Source: Prinsepia uniflora (taxonomy: Eukaryota > Streptophyta > Magnoliopsida > Rosales > Rosaceae). From it: a stretch of DNA of 64,000 bases. The position numbers and the translations under genes are program-made. Positions 43,342 through 55,900 of this stretch are shown here, piece after piece; the first letter of the stretch is position 1; every line of letters starts with the position of its first letter. The notes under the pieces were generated by a model. It made no database searches and was not told where the DNA came from. It was given only the letters and a program-made list of their open reading frames with translations. The stretch spans positions 6,432,183-6,496,182 of the forward strand of contig CM064864.1 of the NCBI GenBank assembly GCA_032719365.1. The letters are read 5' to 3'.

Positions 43342-43354
43342 TGGGTATCAGAGC
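43342..43354 (+). promoter_or_regulatory. Primer binding site of A2, with an extra G
   Basis: TGGGTATCAGAGC instead of TGGTATCAGAGC, two bases after the LTR. It is recognisably the initiator tRNA-Met site but with a one-base insertion. Confidence 0.8.
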
Positions 43355-43442
43355 ACTAGGTTGTGGTCAACATGCTAGACTAGTGGTCAGTACTTAGTTT
43401 CAAAGATGTCAGTATCTAATCTATGCCTCTTAACAATGGGTT

Positions 43443-45559
43443 ATGCCTCCAAGGAGAATTCCTCAAACACGAACTGACGAGGAAATCGCGAGAGAGATGG
43501 AATGTGCTAGCATTGAGCGGGCTCAAAGGTTGGGAGCCACACCTTTCAGCGGGGGATCAAACCCCGAGGATGCCCATGAGTGGATTGCGAAATGGGAAAG
43601 AATCTTCACCGTGATGCACTGCCCACCTAGCGAGCGGGTGGCACTGGCGGCCTTCTTACTGAAAGGCGGGGCTTATCAATTGTGGCATGGTCTTGAGATG
43701 TCAGGGTGGACTGTTCACACCACCACATGGGAGGTCTTTCGTGCCCGATTCTTAGATCAGTATTACCCGCGTTCATTTCACATGGCACGATCCTGCGGCT
43801 GGAACAGGGAGATATGTCAGTGGCAGATTACGAGCAGACTTTCGGGAAGCTTTCCCGTTTTGCCGCAGCTTTTGTGAGTACTGAGGAGGAAAAATGTCAA
43901 GATTTGAGCTGGGACTCCGAGGAGAGTTACGGGCAAGTGTGACGGCTACCAGTTACGCGACTCTGAGGGACATGGTCGATGCTGCAGTTCGTGTCGAGGC
44001 CAGTCTGGCGGCACACCAGGCGCGACAATCATCAGGCGAGGGGCAGCGCCGGGATTATCCACATCCTGGACCAACCGGCCCAAAGATCTCTGAGGGGGGA
44101 AATTACCGAGGAGCACCCTCATCTTTACGTGGTCGTGGCTGGTCAGGTCGACATGGGAGCTCTCAGAGGGGCGGATCGAGATTCAGTTCTGGACAGCATC
44201 AGGCTTGGAGTGGTGCATCAGGAGGGTCTTGGGATGGACCGAGGACAGTTAATTGCTTTGCTTGTGGAGGAGCGGGCCACTATGCCCGAGATTGCCCTTT
44301 ACTGTCAAGGAACAACGAGACTAAAGGTGTTAGTGTGACACAGAGTTCGGCTTCCCACCCTGCCGGAGGCCGAGGACAGAGTGCTGAGCGTGGCGCGCGT
44401 GGGCGCGGACAGATTGCGGGACCCAGGGCTCGTGTTTTTGCAGCGACTCAGCAGCAGGCGAGGTCAGCCCCTGGTGTGGTTACAGGTACTCTTCATATCT
44501 CAAATCTTGTAGTACGGGTGTTAATGGATGCTGGGGCTACTCATTCTTTCATTTCAAAAAGTTGTGCGGGTATGTTAGATCGCGAGGTGTCAGCCTTGGA
44601 TAGTGAAATGGGTGTTGGTACACCGATGGGCGTAGTGTACATAGTGAATCAGGTGATCCGGAGATGCCCAGTAAGGGTGGAGGATGTAGATCTGCTAGCT
44701 GATCTAATCCTTATGGATATCCATGACTTTGATGTTATCTTGGGAATGGATTGGTTGACGGAGCACGGTTCGCTCATCGACTGTTGTAGTAGGCGGGTGA
44801 TTCTGCGAAGTCCGGGTTTACCGGAGGTTACTTTTCAGGGAGAGCGCGACGGTTCGCTACCTGAAGTAATTTCTTCACTTGCCGCTAATAAGCTTCTACA
44901 GAAGGGATGCCAAGGTTATCTGGCGCATGTTGTGACGACGCAGAGTGATACTCCGAGTGCCGATGATATACCTGTGGTGCGAGAATTTCCGGATGTGTTC
45001 CCGGAAGATTTGTCTGGTTTACCACCACATCGGGAGATTGAGTTCACGATTGAACTACTTCCCGGCACACGACCTATATCGCAGGCACCATATCGGATGG
45101 CACCAGCAGAGTTACGGGAACTGAAGATCCAATTGCAGGAGTTGGTGGACTTGGGATTCATCCGACCGAGTACACCACCGTGGGGAGCACCGGTATTATT
45201 TGTGAAGAAGAAAGAGGGGAGCCTCCGTTTGTGTGTGGATTATCGACAGCTCAACAAGGTCACGGTAAGGAACCAGTACCCCTTACCCAGGATTGACGAT
45301 CTTTTTGATCAACTGCGGGGAGCACAGTATTTCTCAAAGATTGATTTACGATCTGGTTATCACCAGTTGAAGATTACTGAGGGGGATGTTCCGAAGACAG
45401 CGTTTCGGACCAGATACGGGCATTATGAATTCTTTGTGATGCCTTTCGGCTTGACGAATGCTCCAGCAGCATTCATGGATCTGATGAATAGGGTCTTCAG
45501 ATCTTATTTGGATAAGTTCGTGATCGTGTTCATTGATGACATCCTTGTGTTCATTGATG
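43443..45559 (+). pseudogene. gag-pol: Broken gag-pol of A2
   Basis: Begins MPPRRIPQTRTDEEIAREME and follows the A1 polyprotein. There are two frame changes within gag: one near 43785, where residues matching AREAEF are damaged, and one near 43893 just before RFELGLRGE. The CCHC knuckle (CFACGGAGHYARDC) and protease DAGATHSF are intact further on. Reverse transcriptase reads through to FIDDILV, then breaks at 45547 into filler and LTR sequence. RNase H, integrase and chromodomain are absent. No functional product is expected. Confidence 0.92.
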
Positions 45560-47313
45560 CTCCAGCCCAAATACCGTGAAACGTGTCATAACCATAATTT
45601 CCATATCATCAGAACCGTTTATTCGATTTTAGCATGTGAATAAATAAGTAAATCGGAAACATTTATGCACGCAAGGGTTTAAGAAAATGGCCCACTCACT
45701 GTACGATCCCGCGGTGAACCTGCGCGTACGAACTTGTATTGGGATTATCGTACAATTCCTGTCAGTCCAAATCACATGTAAGTGTCACTACAAGTCTTAA
45801 ACGTTTAACCACAAGCTCCGAAATAGAAACCGGCTCGGGGAAGACGTCCAACACGTTTCCCGAGGCAACCGGCCCTAAACTGACCCATCAAAACTATCTC
45901 AGATCAACATGGTTAATTCACCAAAAATGTTCAGAATGATGAGAGGAATAAAAGTCATGTTGATCGTGATCGGAGATAAGCCCCAACGCGCCCTCACGCG
46001 CCGCCCAAAGTGGCTGCACGTGAAAGTCACGCGCCTGACACTGTAGCTACAGTGTCAGCACCTTCACCCGTTTGTCTGTAATTCGGGCCTGCCACCCGCG
46101 GCTTGACCCGGTTAATTACCCATCAATTCCCACTCGATTTCAATCCAATTTGATCCTAACATGTTATTTAAACATCTAATTTAAGTTCTGAGTTATTAAT
46201 TAGCCAAATCGAATCCTTAAATGGCCCTTCGACCCGTGATCATCCAAACGGGTTGATCACCCCAACTCACTGGTTTCTAAACCAAAATCAAATTAACTTT
46301 ACATGAAGCATCATAGTATCACAACGAACTGGAAAACACACTCAATTGAACCAACACTCACATGGAAGTAGTCGTCCAAACCTCTGAAAATCTTCTGAAC
46401 ACGGCAGTCATCGTCCCAGCTCACCCATGGCTGGTTGCCTTCGATTTTGATATGGTTGTGTTCTAAACACTCCCAGAAAGCTTAATCTGAAATTAGATTG
46501 GTCCAACACACCGTAGAAATTAAACTCTGATTTTTCCCTCCAATTTTCCAGAAATGGCTTCTCTGGTTTTCCTCACCTGTTCTCAGTTATAACAACATCA
46601 GAGTGATGCTCACACACGTTCTAATTAGTTATAAACAATTTCAAGCCGTCCCAGAGGCTCGTGGGTGTCCAATTGTCCACTGAAAAATGCTCCCCGAAAA
46701 GCTTCGAACTTGAATTAATCAATTGATCGTGCAGGCTGGACGGCTCAGGCCACGTTCAAAAGCAAAAGACAGCCTAGACTTTCCAGCACATGTTAGCATA
46801 ATCAATTACACGATAGAACCACCGCACATGGTGGTGCCGCCCATGTCCCCCGCGATCTGCTACAGTAACCAGGGAAAAAAGACCAAAATGCCCCTGGTTC
46901 AAAAATTACCAAACTGCCCCTCACTTCCTAGACCCGTAACTCAGCCATACGAAGTCCGATTTCGGCGTGCCGCCTGTCTACGGACTCAGGACGTCGAGAC
47001 CTACCTATCGGTCCTTGAGTCGCGTGAAAATTAATTGTCAAACGAAAAGTCAACATTTTCGCCCCAACTGTCAAAATTACGGTAGTGCCCCTGAACTTCC
47101 GATAGTCATAACTTTTTCCCTGATCGTCCGAATTGGACGTGCCACCCGTCTATGAACTCGTGGCATCCCAAACTACATCACGGTCACTGGTCAAAGTCCA
47201 TTTGACCCACCAATCAAAAAGTCAACAATTTGGTCATACCATTCACAAGGGTAAAAACGGCAATTCAAACATTAAATTACAATATTAAAATCTTGAATTT
47301 CCGGGGTGTTACA
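45560..47313 (-). mobile_element. Solo LTR A3, second part
   Basis: Resumes at CTCCAGCCCAAATACCGTG, corresponding to CTCAAGCCCAAATACCGTG in the A1 LTR, and runs to the end GAATTTCCGGGGTGTTACA. It holds the donor-like block (GCCCACTCACTGTACG at about 45690 on +) and CGCG boxes (about 45988-46032). It has a shorter U3 palindrome tract than A1. The CAAAT duplication follows at 47314-47318. Confidence 0.88.
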
Positions 47314-47318
47314 CAAAT

Positions 47319-47551
47319 ATGTCAGATTGAAGGTTTCAATGAGAGAACTCAATGGTGAAATCCTACGGGTGAAATCATACCTTGTCTAGTTGGAAAACCC
47401 ATTTGAAATTATCAGGAGGTTCGTGTACTCTGTAACTTCCGACGATGTAACCATTGTCAATCCTCACCCAAACCAACTTGCAATCAGTACAAGAAGAAGA
47501 TCTCACAAATAAACTTAAGGTTAAGTTTAGAGGGTTCGACTTTACCTCAAT
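47319..47551 (-). other. Exon-like gene fragment of unknown family
   Basis: On - an open stretch encodes, among others, SSCTDCKLVWVRIDNGYI and YRVHEPPDNFKWVFQLDK, followed immediately by a donor-like AAG|GTATGA. The composition looks like real protein and unlike LTR translations. The frame appears longer only because it runs on into the adjacent LTR. I cannot name the family. It may be a host gene piece or part of another element's internal region. Confidence 0.4.
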
Positions 47552-48641
47552 TGTCAAGCCCCGTCCCAATCCCCCCGGGATTAACGCGGGACGTTCCTGA
47601 TCCCGTTTGACAAGAAGTGTCAGACAAGAGAAATTCCGACTTTAGCCCACCCGGGGCTTCAGAGTACGCCAGGATCCGGAGGAGATATGTGATGTCTCGG
47701 TCTCTGTTACAGCCTGCATCCGCGATCAACCTGAAGGGCAGTAAAAACATTTAAAAGCTGTAAGTGGACAAAACAATAATTTATAAAAACATTTTCATAA
47801 AGACATTTGTACCCTTCACTAAAAAGCATGCATGCATTCGAAAAGCAGTTAACAAACCATTAGGGCCTTGGCCCAAAATCGTAGATGAAACCAATCATAC
47901 GGGCCACTACCCAAATCCATGTGGGACTCAGCCCAAAACCAATACATAGATCATATAATATATAACACAAAACCAATCCTGTCACAGTTTCTAAAGCCAC
48001 GCGCGTGCTACCTGGGGTCTCAAAGCCCATGTCTCCCCAGGGTCCACCCAGGTCAATGTTCGTAGATCAATGTCCCTCCCTGGGGGTTATAATCCATAAG
48101 CTTTTCTGAGAGTAAGGTACCCAACGGGGGCGACTCTACTCAGTTAGTGCTCCGTGACTACTCCGGGGTCCACCCAGGCGAACGACCCTCCCCAGAGGAG
48201 ACAATCCAAATAAAGGAAGATATATGAATATATATACATATATCGAAAACGTTCTTAAAACCTTCCAAAGGATTCATGCCTGATTCCCATAAACTGTCAT
48301 GAACCCGAAAATCCATTTAGGGTTCTCGACCCGATATCATAAACGTAAAGTAACTGTGCCTCAAGCCCGAACTCATGACTCAACTGGGCATCATGCCCGA
48401 TATCTCAGGGTCAGTCACGATTCCAATCGTAGTGATGTGTGCAATCATCCGTCCAGGACCGCCCTCAATCCCGGTATGTTATCGTGAACGAATCAACCGA
48501 CGCGACCACCACTAGATCATGGTGCACACATCACCGATCGATATCCTGAACCATCAGCACACCAAAGTCGGGCCTCCAGTGGCTGTTCGACAACGATTCG
48601 TGTATTGTGACCTCTCCAGAAGGAACACATCCCAGTCCGGA
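47552..48641 (-). mobile_element. Family C LTR C1, first part
   Basis: Starts on + with TGTCAAGCCCCGTCCCAATC, the reverse of a ...GACGGGGCTTGACA end. It carries the TGTCAGAC stem-loop region, the acceptor-like block (reverse of CTGAAGGGCAGTAAAAAC...CTGTAAGTGGAC), and the CACGCGCGTG segment (about 48000). It is interrupted at 48641 by C2 and appears to resume at 57888. Confidence 0.75.
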
Positions 48642-49573
48642 TGACAGAACCCATCCCAATCCCCCCCAGATTAACGCAGGATGACCCTACTCCCGTCTGA
48701 CACGAAGTGTCAGACAAAGGATATTTTCGACCTTTGCCCTCCCAGGCTATTAGAGTACGCCAGGATCCGGAGGAAGTATGCGATATCTCGGTCTCTGCTA
48801 CAGTCCACACCCGATGTCAATCTGAACAGCAGCCAAAACATTAAAAGCTGTGAGTGGACAAAACAAGAGTTTATAAAAACAATTCTATAAATACATTTGT
48901 ACCATTCACTAAAAAGCATGCATGCATTCGAAAACCATTTAACCAAATGGAACCATCTGTGGGAACTAAGCCCAAAACCATAATCAAATCAAATATACAC
49001 GCCACTGCCCAAATCCATAAGAAAACCAATAAGGGACTCAGCCCAAAACCATAACCATACTGAAACCAAAGACACGAGCCACTGCTCAAATCCTGTGCAC
49101 ACCTGTGCACACCACATATCAAAGAATCATAAAGAGTCAACCAAAACCTGTGTAACCACACATCACATCCATATATCATATCATATATCATATATACATA
49201 TAAGTCGCACAACCAATCATGTCACGGTATCCAAAGCTACGCGCATGCTACCCGGGTCTCAATCCGAGTCTTCTCAAAGTCAAGGTCAATGACCGCAGAC
49301 CACTGATCCTACTCGAGGTTATAGTAACCATAGCCTTCCTAAGAGTAAGGAACCCAACTGGGGGTGACTCCACTCAGTCGGTGCTCCGTGACTACTCCGG
49401 GGTCCACCCAGGTCAACGACCCTCCCCAGAGGAGATAATAGAAGTAAAGGAAGGTATATGAACATATATATACATAACATAACATTCATGCCCGGTTCCC
49501 CTGAACCGTCATGATCCATAATATCCATTCCGTTCATATATATATATATATAAAACATCCTCCATGCCCGGTT
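48642..49573 (-). mobile_element. Family C LTR C2, first part
   Basis: Starts TGACAGAACCCATCCCAATC on + and parallels C1 through the stem-loop, acceptor-like block (AG at 48822-48823) and ACGCGCATGC segment. It is cut at 49573 by the + strand element D1 and resumes at 56167. Flanked by CCGGA (48637-48641) and CAGGA (57883-57887), a target duplication with one mismatch. Confidence 0.78.
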
Positions 49574-51384
49574 TGTAACGACCCGTCCCGAGAATTAGGA
49601 TTAATACAGTGATTAACGTGGGATTAGTGAGCTTAATCGGGGGTTAGTTGGTCCCGATAAGGTCGTTAGCCTAGAATGACGATTTTGCCCCTAGTCTGGG
49701 CAAATAGTTGACTTTTAGTTTGGGTGGTCAATTGGGTATTGACCGATGACCAGGACGTAGTTTAGGACGTCACGAATTCGTAGGCAGGTGGCACGCCCGA
49801 TTCCGACATCCGAGGAGGAAGTTATGATGTTCGAAAGGTTAAGGGCATAACCGTAATTTGGATAAAGTAGGGGGAAAGTTGACTTTTTGTACGATCGGTT
49901 TTTGGGCACGTTGACCTAGGACTGTTAGGTAGATCTCATCGTCCTGAGTTCAACGACAGGCATCACGTATTCATCGGACTTACGATGTGTGAGTTACGGG
50001 TCTAGAAAGGTAGTGGCACAATCGTAATTTTGGTTTAAAAGAAGGTTATTTTGGTCTTTTGCACATTGGGGTTTGTGCAACAGAGAGGGACAAATGGAGG
50101 GCTGAGATTGAGCCACTTGGGAGAGGAGATGGAAGATGGTGACACGTGTAGGGAGTCTGGTTGGTTCTAGGCGTGTGCACGGTCCCAATTATTTGGGCTT
50201 TGTTCGTGGATGTTCGAAGAACAGAAACAGAGGGAGAGAGTTGGGAGAATGGGACGGTGATTGTGTGTGTGTTGTGTGAATTGATGAGTGAGGAGTGATC
50301 AGAGAGTGAGAGGGAGACAGTGAGAAGGTTGGGAGGTGAGGAATTGGTGTGTGTGCTAGGTGTGAGCTCACGGGGAAATCAGAGAAAACAGAGAAGAAGT
50401 GGGAGATCGTGGTGGTGGTGTGGTCGTGTGTGGTGTAATTGGACTCGACAGGGAACAAGGACGACTCTATGGACCTCAGGGAGTGCGGTGGTGAGCACGG
50501 CGGCGCTCGACGGCATGTAATTCCTTCTCCCAGTGTAAGTGCTCTTTTTTGCTGTCTAGGTTCAGACGCCAAGTCGTGGCTTTTGGGGTTGAATCGAGGA
50601 GTCCGGTGAGGTCTAGGGGACTCAGTAGGGTCCTAGGTATGTTCTGGTTGTGCAGCCGTGACGGGGGAGTGCACAGCGGAGTCCAGAACGACGGAGAGTA
50701 CACGGCGTTCTCTGTTTTTCAGTCTGGGTTCAAACGTTGAGTCGTGGACTTAGGGAGTGATTCGACGGTTTTGGTGAGTTGGGTGAGTATCCGTGAGGTC
50801 CTAGGAACCGTCTACGGTGGTTGCCGTGATGGGGGAAGACCTGGTTGGCCGGGAGGAAGAACAGGGGACTGGTTCGGATTTTGATCGAGTTTGAGTCGAG
50901 GACTTAGAGACTGTGTCGAGGTGTTTGAGTTAGGGGAAGGGATAGCTTAGGACTGGACGAAGGAGATGGTGAAGAAAGGAGTTGATTTCGTGGACGGACA
51001 GCGGTGAACCGGTCACGCCGGTTTGAGTTGCAGTGACTGTTTCGAACCGGGTCGACCAGAGGTTGTTGTTGACACTGTAACAGATGCGTGAGGGCCACAC
51101 GCAGCCACTTTTGGCGGCACGTTCGTGGGGGTACTTTTGGTCTAGGTGTTGAGACGAGTCTAATAGGATTGGTTTCGGGTTGTTCGGACGTCGTTTGAAG
51201 TTAGTTCCGCGAGGTCGAAGGTTTAGGGTTCCGGTTCGTTACGGTTAGGACCTGGGGATTTTTTGTGGAAACTTAGGTGGACCTTTGTAGATGTGTTAGT
51301 AACGTTCTTGGGTGATTTTTGACAGGATCGGGACTTCCCGAGGAAGCTGAGGAACGTACGGGACGCGATTGAGGGCTCGGTACT

Positions 51385-52240
51385 GTGAGTGGACCCCTTC
51401 TCTAAACTCGAGCATGCATAACTGTTTTTCTATAATTGTTTTATGGTTTTAATCATGATTCTATGTTTAGTGAATATGCTTTGTTGATTTTACATAATTG
51501 CACGTTTTATTTGAGGAAGTTCGGTTTTCAGCACGTTTTATGAGAAAAGTGTGATTTCTGAATATGATGCTATGGATTTGGGATTTCAATGGATAAGTGG
51601 TTTAAATGTTCACAAAGGGATTTTGAAACATGATTTGGTGATTAAAGGGTTTTCGATTTTGAAATCGGATTTCGGTAACGGGATTTGGTTTTAAAGTTGG
51701 AAAGTGGAATTCCGGATTTGGGTTCGGAATGACGGTTCTGGACTCCGGAAGGGCTTCAAACCGGTGATTTCGGATTCGGGTTTGGAGATGGATTTAGAAA
51801 TGGTTTTTCACACGGTTTTTGATTGGATTTGCTGGATCTGGTTATTGGGTTTAAAGACCTGGATTATATTTGACGGGGGACGGGCCCGGATTGAGTTTAA
51901 AGACTCGGGCGTTTAAAGACTCGGATATTATCGAGGCCTGGATTGAGTTTAAAGACTCGGGAGTTTAAAGACTCGGATAGGTCCTGCAGGTTTGATCGGA
52001 GAATGACGACTCGATATTTATGTTTTATGACGCTGATGATATGATTTCTATAACTGTTTTTATAGTGTTTCTGTAAATGTTTTTATGATGAGGTTTATGT
52101 GATTTATAACTGTTTTGGTAACTGGGTTATGTATGTGATTTCAAAACGGAGGGCTAAACCCGGTTTTCCTATAAAATGGTTTTGGAAACTTTTCTTTTAT
52201 TCTGGTCCACTCACACCTTCTGTTTTCAATTGCCCTCCAG
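51385..52240 (+). other. Intron-like unit in D1 LTR
   Basis: Arms GTGAGTGGACC and GGTCCACTCAC are perfectly complementary over 11 bases. The acceptor end TTCTGTTTTCAATTGCCCTC then CAG|G has the best polypyrimidine tract of the set. Confidence 0.45.
51850..51985 (+). repeat. GAGTTTAAAGACTCGG minisatellite, family D
   Basis: Six or so units of about 16 bases, each partly palindromic (GAGTTTAAAGACTC). Reverse-strand versions lie at about 59065-59265 and 61860-62060 in D2 and D3. Confidence 0.85.
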
Positions 52241-52535
52241 GTCGTGGAGCTAGCGCGGGGTTTCGGCGTCGAGGCAGCGTCTGAGGCATAGAAGTCGGGA
52301 GAGCGACCCCGAAGTGTTTTTAACTTTTCCGTGCGCGTGTATCTAGTTACTGGTTTTCTTTCTTTTGTACTTAGTACTATGCTCTGTAAACCTTTTAACT
52401 TTGGAAAGTTTTGTATCGTTTCTCCTGCCTCTGACGGGGTAGTTTAGTAGTTTACGTTAGTGTTGTGTCGGGGTGTCAGATGGGAGCAGGATTTACCTCG
52501 GGTTTCGGGGTGAAACCGGGGTGGGTCCTGACAAT

Positions 52536-52547
52536 TGGTATCAGAGT
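52536..52547 (+). promoter_or_regulatory. Primer binding site of D1
   Basis: TGGTATCAGAGT, two bases after the LTR; initiator tRNA-Met type with one terminal mismatch. Confidence 0.85.
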
Positions 52548-52979
52548 ATAGGTTTGTCGAGTTTGTCAGGTTTGTCAGTTTGTCTAGACATCATATAGAC
52601 GTCAAATCCAAACCTACCATCCACTCAACGTAGGTTCCACCACTAAGGTCATCGGCTAACTCCGATGTACTAACATCCCTCACACTAGCAATCACCACTA
52701 GGGTTCACATTTTTAGGCCATTACTCAAACGAGGTTCCTCGAACCTAGCTGCACCTAGCAGCACAACAATCTAATATTACATGACCGAACCGACGGTCCC
52801 ACATTACCAGTTCATCACAATCAACCCCACTTGGCTCGAATCACATTAACGCACGGGGTATCGGGCGAAACACACTCTATCCATGATTAAAACCCAAAAA
52901 CGATCTATCAGGTTGATAACGAATTGCAGCCCAAAGATACATCACACCCTCGACCTGCGGGCACAAAAAGAGCAACCCT

Positions 52980-52991
52980 ACTCTGATACCA
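52980..52991 (-). promoter_or_regulatory. Primer binding site of B2
   Basis: Reads TGGTATCAGAGT on the element's strand; initiator tRNA-Met type. Confidence 0.85.
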
Positions 52992-52994
52992 AGT

Positions 52995-55900
52995 TGACAG
53001 GACCCATCCCAATCCCCCCAGGATTACCATGGAATGTCCCCTGCTCCCGTCCAACAAGGGGTGTCAGACAAGGGATAACCAAGAGTCACTGCCCGAACAG
53101 GGCTTCCAGAGTGCGCAAGGATCGATGGAGGAGGCGTGCAATGTCCCAGTCTCTGCTGCAGTCGCATCCGTAATCAACCTGAAGAGCATCAAAACCAATA
53201 AAAGCTGTGAGTGGACGAAAATCATTAAGTTTAGTAAATACAGTTATAAGACATTTATGTCCTCCAATAAAAACGTATGCATGCCACGAAAACCAATAAC
53301 CAAAACGTTTGTTCAACCAAGTCATTAGGGTCTTAGCCCAAAAACCGTAACTCAAAACCCAGTGTGGGAACTCAGCCCAAAACTGTGGAATACCACATTC
53401 ATACAATCAAAACCATGTGGGCCACCGCCTAAATCCATAAATATAAATCCATAATTCCAAAACCATTTAGGGTCCCCGACCCGAAATACCATTTCATCAA
53501 CCAATAATCCATTTTTACCACACAAACACAAATCCAACCGAAAATCCATTTCATAGATTCATTAATCCATATTTACCACATTACCATCTCCAGCATCCCA
53601 GATGCTTAGCGTCCCAGACGCTTGACGTCCCAGACGTCATATCTCACGGTATAATAAGCGACGCGTGCTGCCCGGGGTTCTCTCCGGGTCCATATCTCTG
53701 ACATCACAGATGTCTGACGTCCTAGACGTCAATTATAGCAATCCTGCTCCTGAGTCACTATACGGTCCGGTAACTCCGTACATTGACCCCTCGCAGGCAA
53801 TGCACCGTGACTTCCCCAGTGTCCCAGACATCTGGAGGAGACCATCCTATATCCTCGTATCCAGATGGTATATGGAAAACAGTTTCATTAAATCATTTCA
53901 CAACATTACAATGGGCCCTGCCCGAAATCTCCATAAAACATCACAATTCCATTTAGGGTCCCTGACCCGAAATCACATTTATTAAACATAGGGTCCCAGA
54001 CCCGAAATCACATTTATAACCCAACTCGGCCTCATGCCCGATTTTATAACTACTGGGCCCACGACCCGATTTTATAAACCATTGGGCCCACGGCCCTAGT
54101 TCGTAAATCAACTGGGCTCCTGGCCCGATAATATCACTCAAATGGGCCTTAGCCCGTTTTCATAAACAACTGGGCCCCTGGCCCGATTTCATAAAGCAAT
54201 TGGGCCCCTGACCCGATTACGTAACTCAATTGGACTTCAAGTCCGAGGTTTCCAAACAAGTGGGCCTCAAGCCCGAGTTTATCTTTCCAATTTTAAAATC
54301 ATTTCATCAAATCTTATCCAAGACCATAAACATGGAAAATCAGTGCAAAACCGGAAAAACCTCGATTTACGTGCAAGCACGTAAATCACCTCGAAATACG
54401 TGAAACCGTATAATTTACCAACATCCAAATCAACAACATACAATCACAATCATAATCCATATAAAACAGTTAAGCATGCATATAATTTATAAAACCAAAG
54501 TCCACTCACAGACCGTTTAACGATACGTCTCGATACGCGTGCCATAGGCCTTCCCGGGCCACACCACTATCACTGGGACTCCCAATCCTGTCCAAATCAC
54601 ATTAGAGGGTCACTAACCTGATCATTAACCTCCTATTTAAGTCCCGTAATTTTTCCGAATTTTTAACTATTTTTAAACTCGATTTAAAACCTTCGGACGT
54701 CCCGAACAATATCGAGACGGTGTCCGATCGACACGAAACCAAACCCAAAATGTTCGTTACATTAAATAGGACAGAAGTCATGTTGACCTCACCTCGAGAT
54801 TCATGTCCACGCGCCGCCGTGAGTGGCTGCGCGTGAAATCCACGCGCATGCTACAGTGTCATCGTCCCAACCCGTTTGTCTGGTAAACGGATCCCCGCGA
54901 CCCGCGAACACATTTGATCAGTTCTCTGTCAATTCAGCCTTAATTACTTCAATTGATCATTCAGTTAGCTTCGTTTTAAGTTCAATTTAAGTTCTGTACA
55001 CTTAATTCTATCAAAACTCACCTTAAACCCAATGATTAGACGATGAACAATGAAGAACACCCGCCACTGTTCCTTCATCGAAATTCCTCAATTCCTTCTA
55101 ATTTGTTTCAATTGATGCACCCAGAAGCATCACCGGACCATGAGAAACAGTTTCCCTTCATCAATTTTGTCGTTTGATCACTCAATGATCACGACTTAAC
55201 CTCAACTCAAGCTCTCTGTTACCAGGCCCGTTTAGAGTGAATTGGGCACCAATTTCCTTCATTCTTTCGACGAAACTCATCGTGGCAATCCCAGAAGACT
55301 CAAATTGAACTCAATTTTGATCCTCAGGGCCTATCTCTCAATATTCGAATTTCCCCCCAATTTTTCTAAATTTTCGATTTTGATTTCCCAGCTCTCCCTT
55401 TGTCCCCGTAATTCCCTCGTTAATTCTGTCTCTCAAAGCTCTCAATTTTCCCCTCACAACTGGTTGTGAAAGGGAGCTCAATTCTCCCAATTCTGATGCC
55501 CAATGCTCACGGTTTGAAAATAATTAGATGATTAATGGAGGATAAGGGTAATTAACAATATTAGGACATAATGATGGTGTTGGGAGGGAAACATGGAGCA
55601 GATTCTAGGGCTTAAAATAGGGGATGGGTGGCACTTGTCACTCATCCAGGTGTGCACATTCAACAGTCACTATTCATTATTTTATTATTATTTTAATCGG
55701 AGTCTCGGTTTGTTCGGTTAATTGAATTCGTTCCCGTGACCATAACTTCGTCGTCGAAACTCCGATTTCGGCATGCCGCCTGTCATTGGATTCGCATCGA
55801 CGAGACCTACGTAACAGTCCTTGGCCATCATCCATCAGACCTCCCGGTCAAAAAGTCAACATTTGGCCCCCTAATATGCCAAATTACCAAAATGCCCCTC

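Larger units (their letters stand above)
40495..45559 (+). mobile_element. Truncated Tekay-type element A2 inside solo LTR A3
   Basis: On +: an LTR 40495-43339, a primer site, and a degraded gag-pol that stops in the reverse transcriptase at 45546 plus a short filler to 45559. The rest of pol and the 3' LTR are missing, together with about 40 bases of the host LTR. It is a diverged relative of A1, not a recent copy. Confidence 0.9.
49574..52533 (+). repeat. LTR of D1
   Basis: 2960 bases. U3 includes a GATGCGTGAGGGCCACACGCA box at about 51083. The intron-like unit is 51385-52240 (ACT|GTGAGTGGACC ... GGTCCACTCACACC, T-rich tract, CCTCCAG|G). Two arrays are specific to family D: CGGATTTGGGTTCGGAAT (about 51690-51790) and GAGTTTAAAGACTCGG (about 51850-51985). 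G-rich frames in U3 encode only low-complexity peptides. Confidence 0.88.
49574..52582 (+). mobile_element. Family D element D1, 5' LTR plus start of internal region
   Basis: A full LTR (49574-52533, TGTAACGACCCGTCCCGAG...GGTGGGTCCTGACA), a primer site and about 35 further bases, after which the sequence switches to the opposite-strand family B element B2. All of the element's coding part and its 3' LTR are missing. Confidence 0.85.

Noticed and set aside
50189..50572. 127-codon frame on - and overlapping frames on + in the D1 U3
   Set aside because: They follow the G/A-rich composition of the LTR, are not kept in D3, and have no motif.
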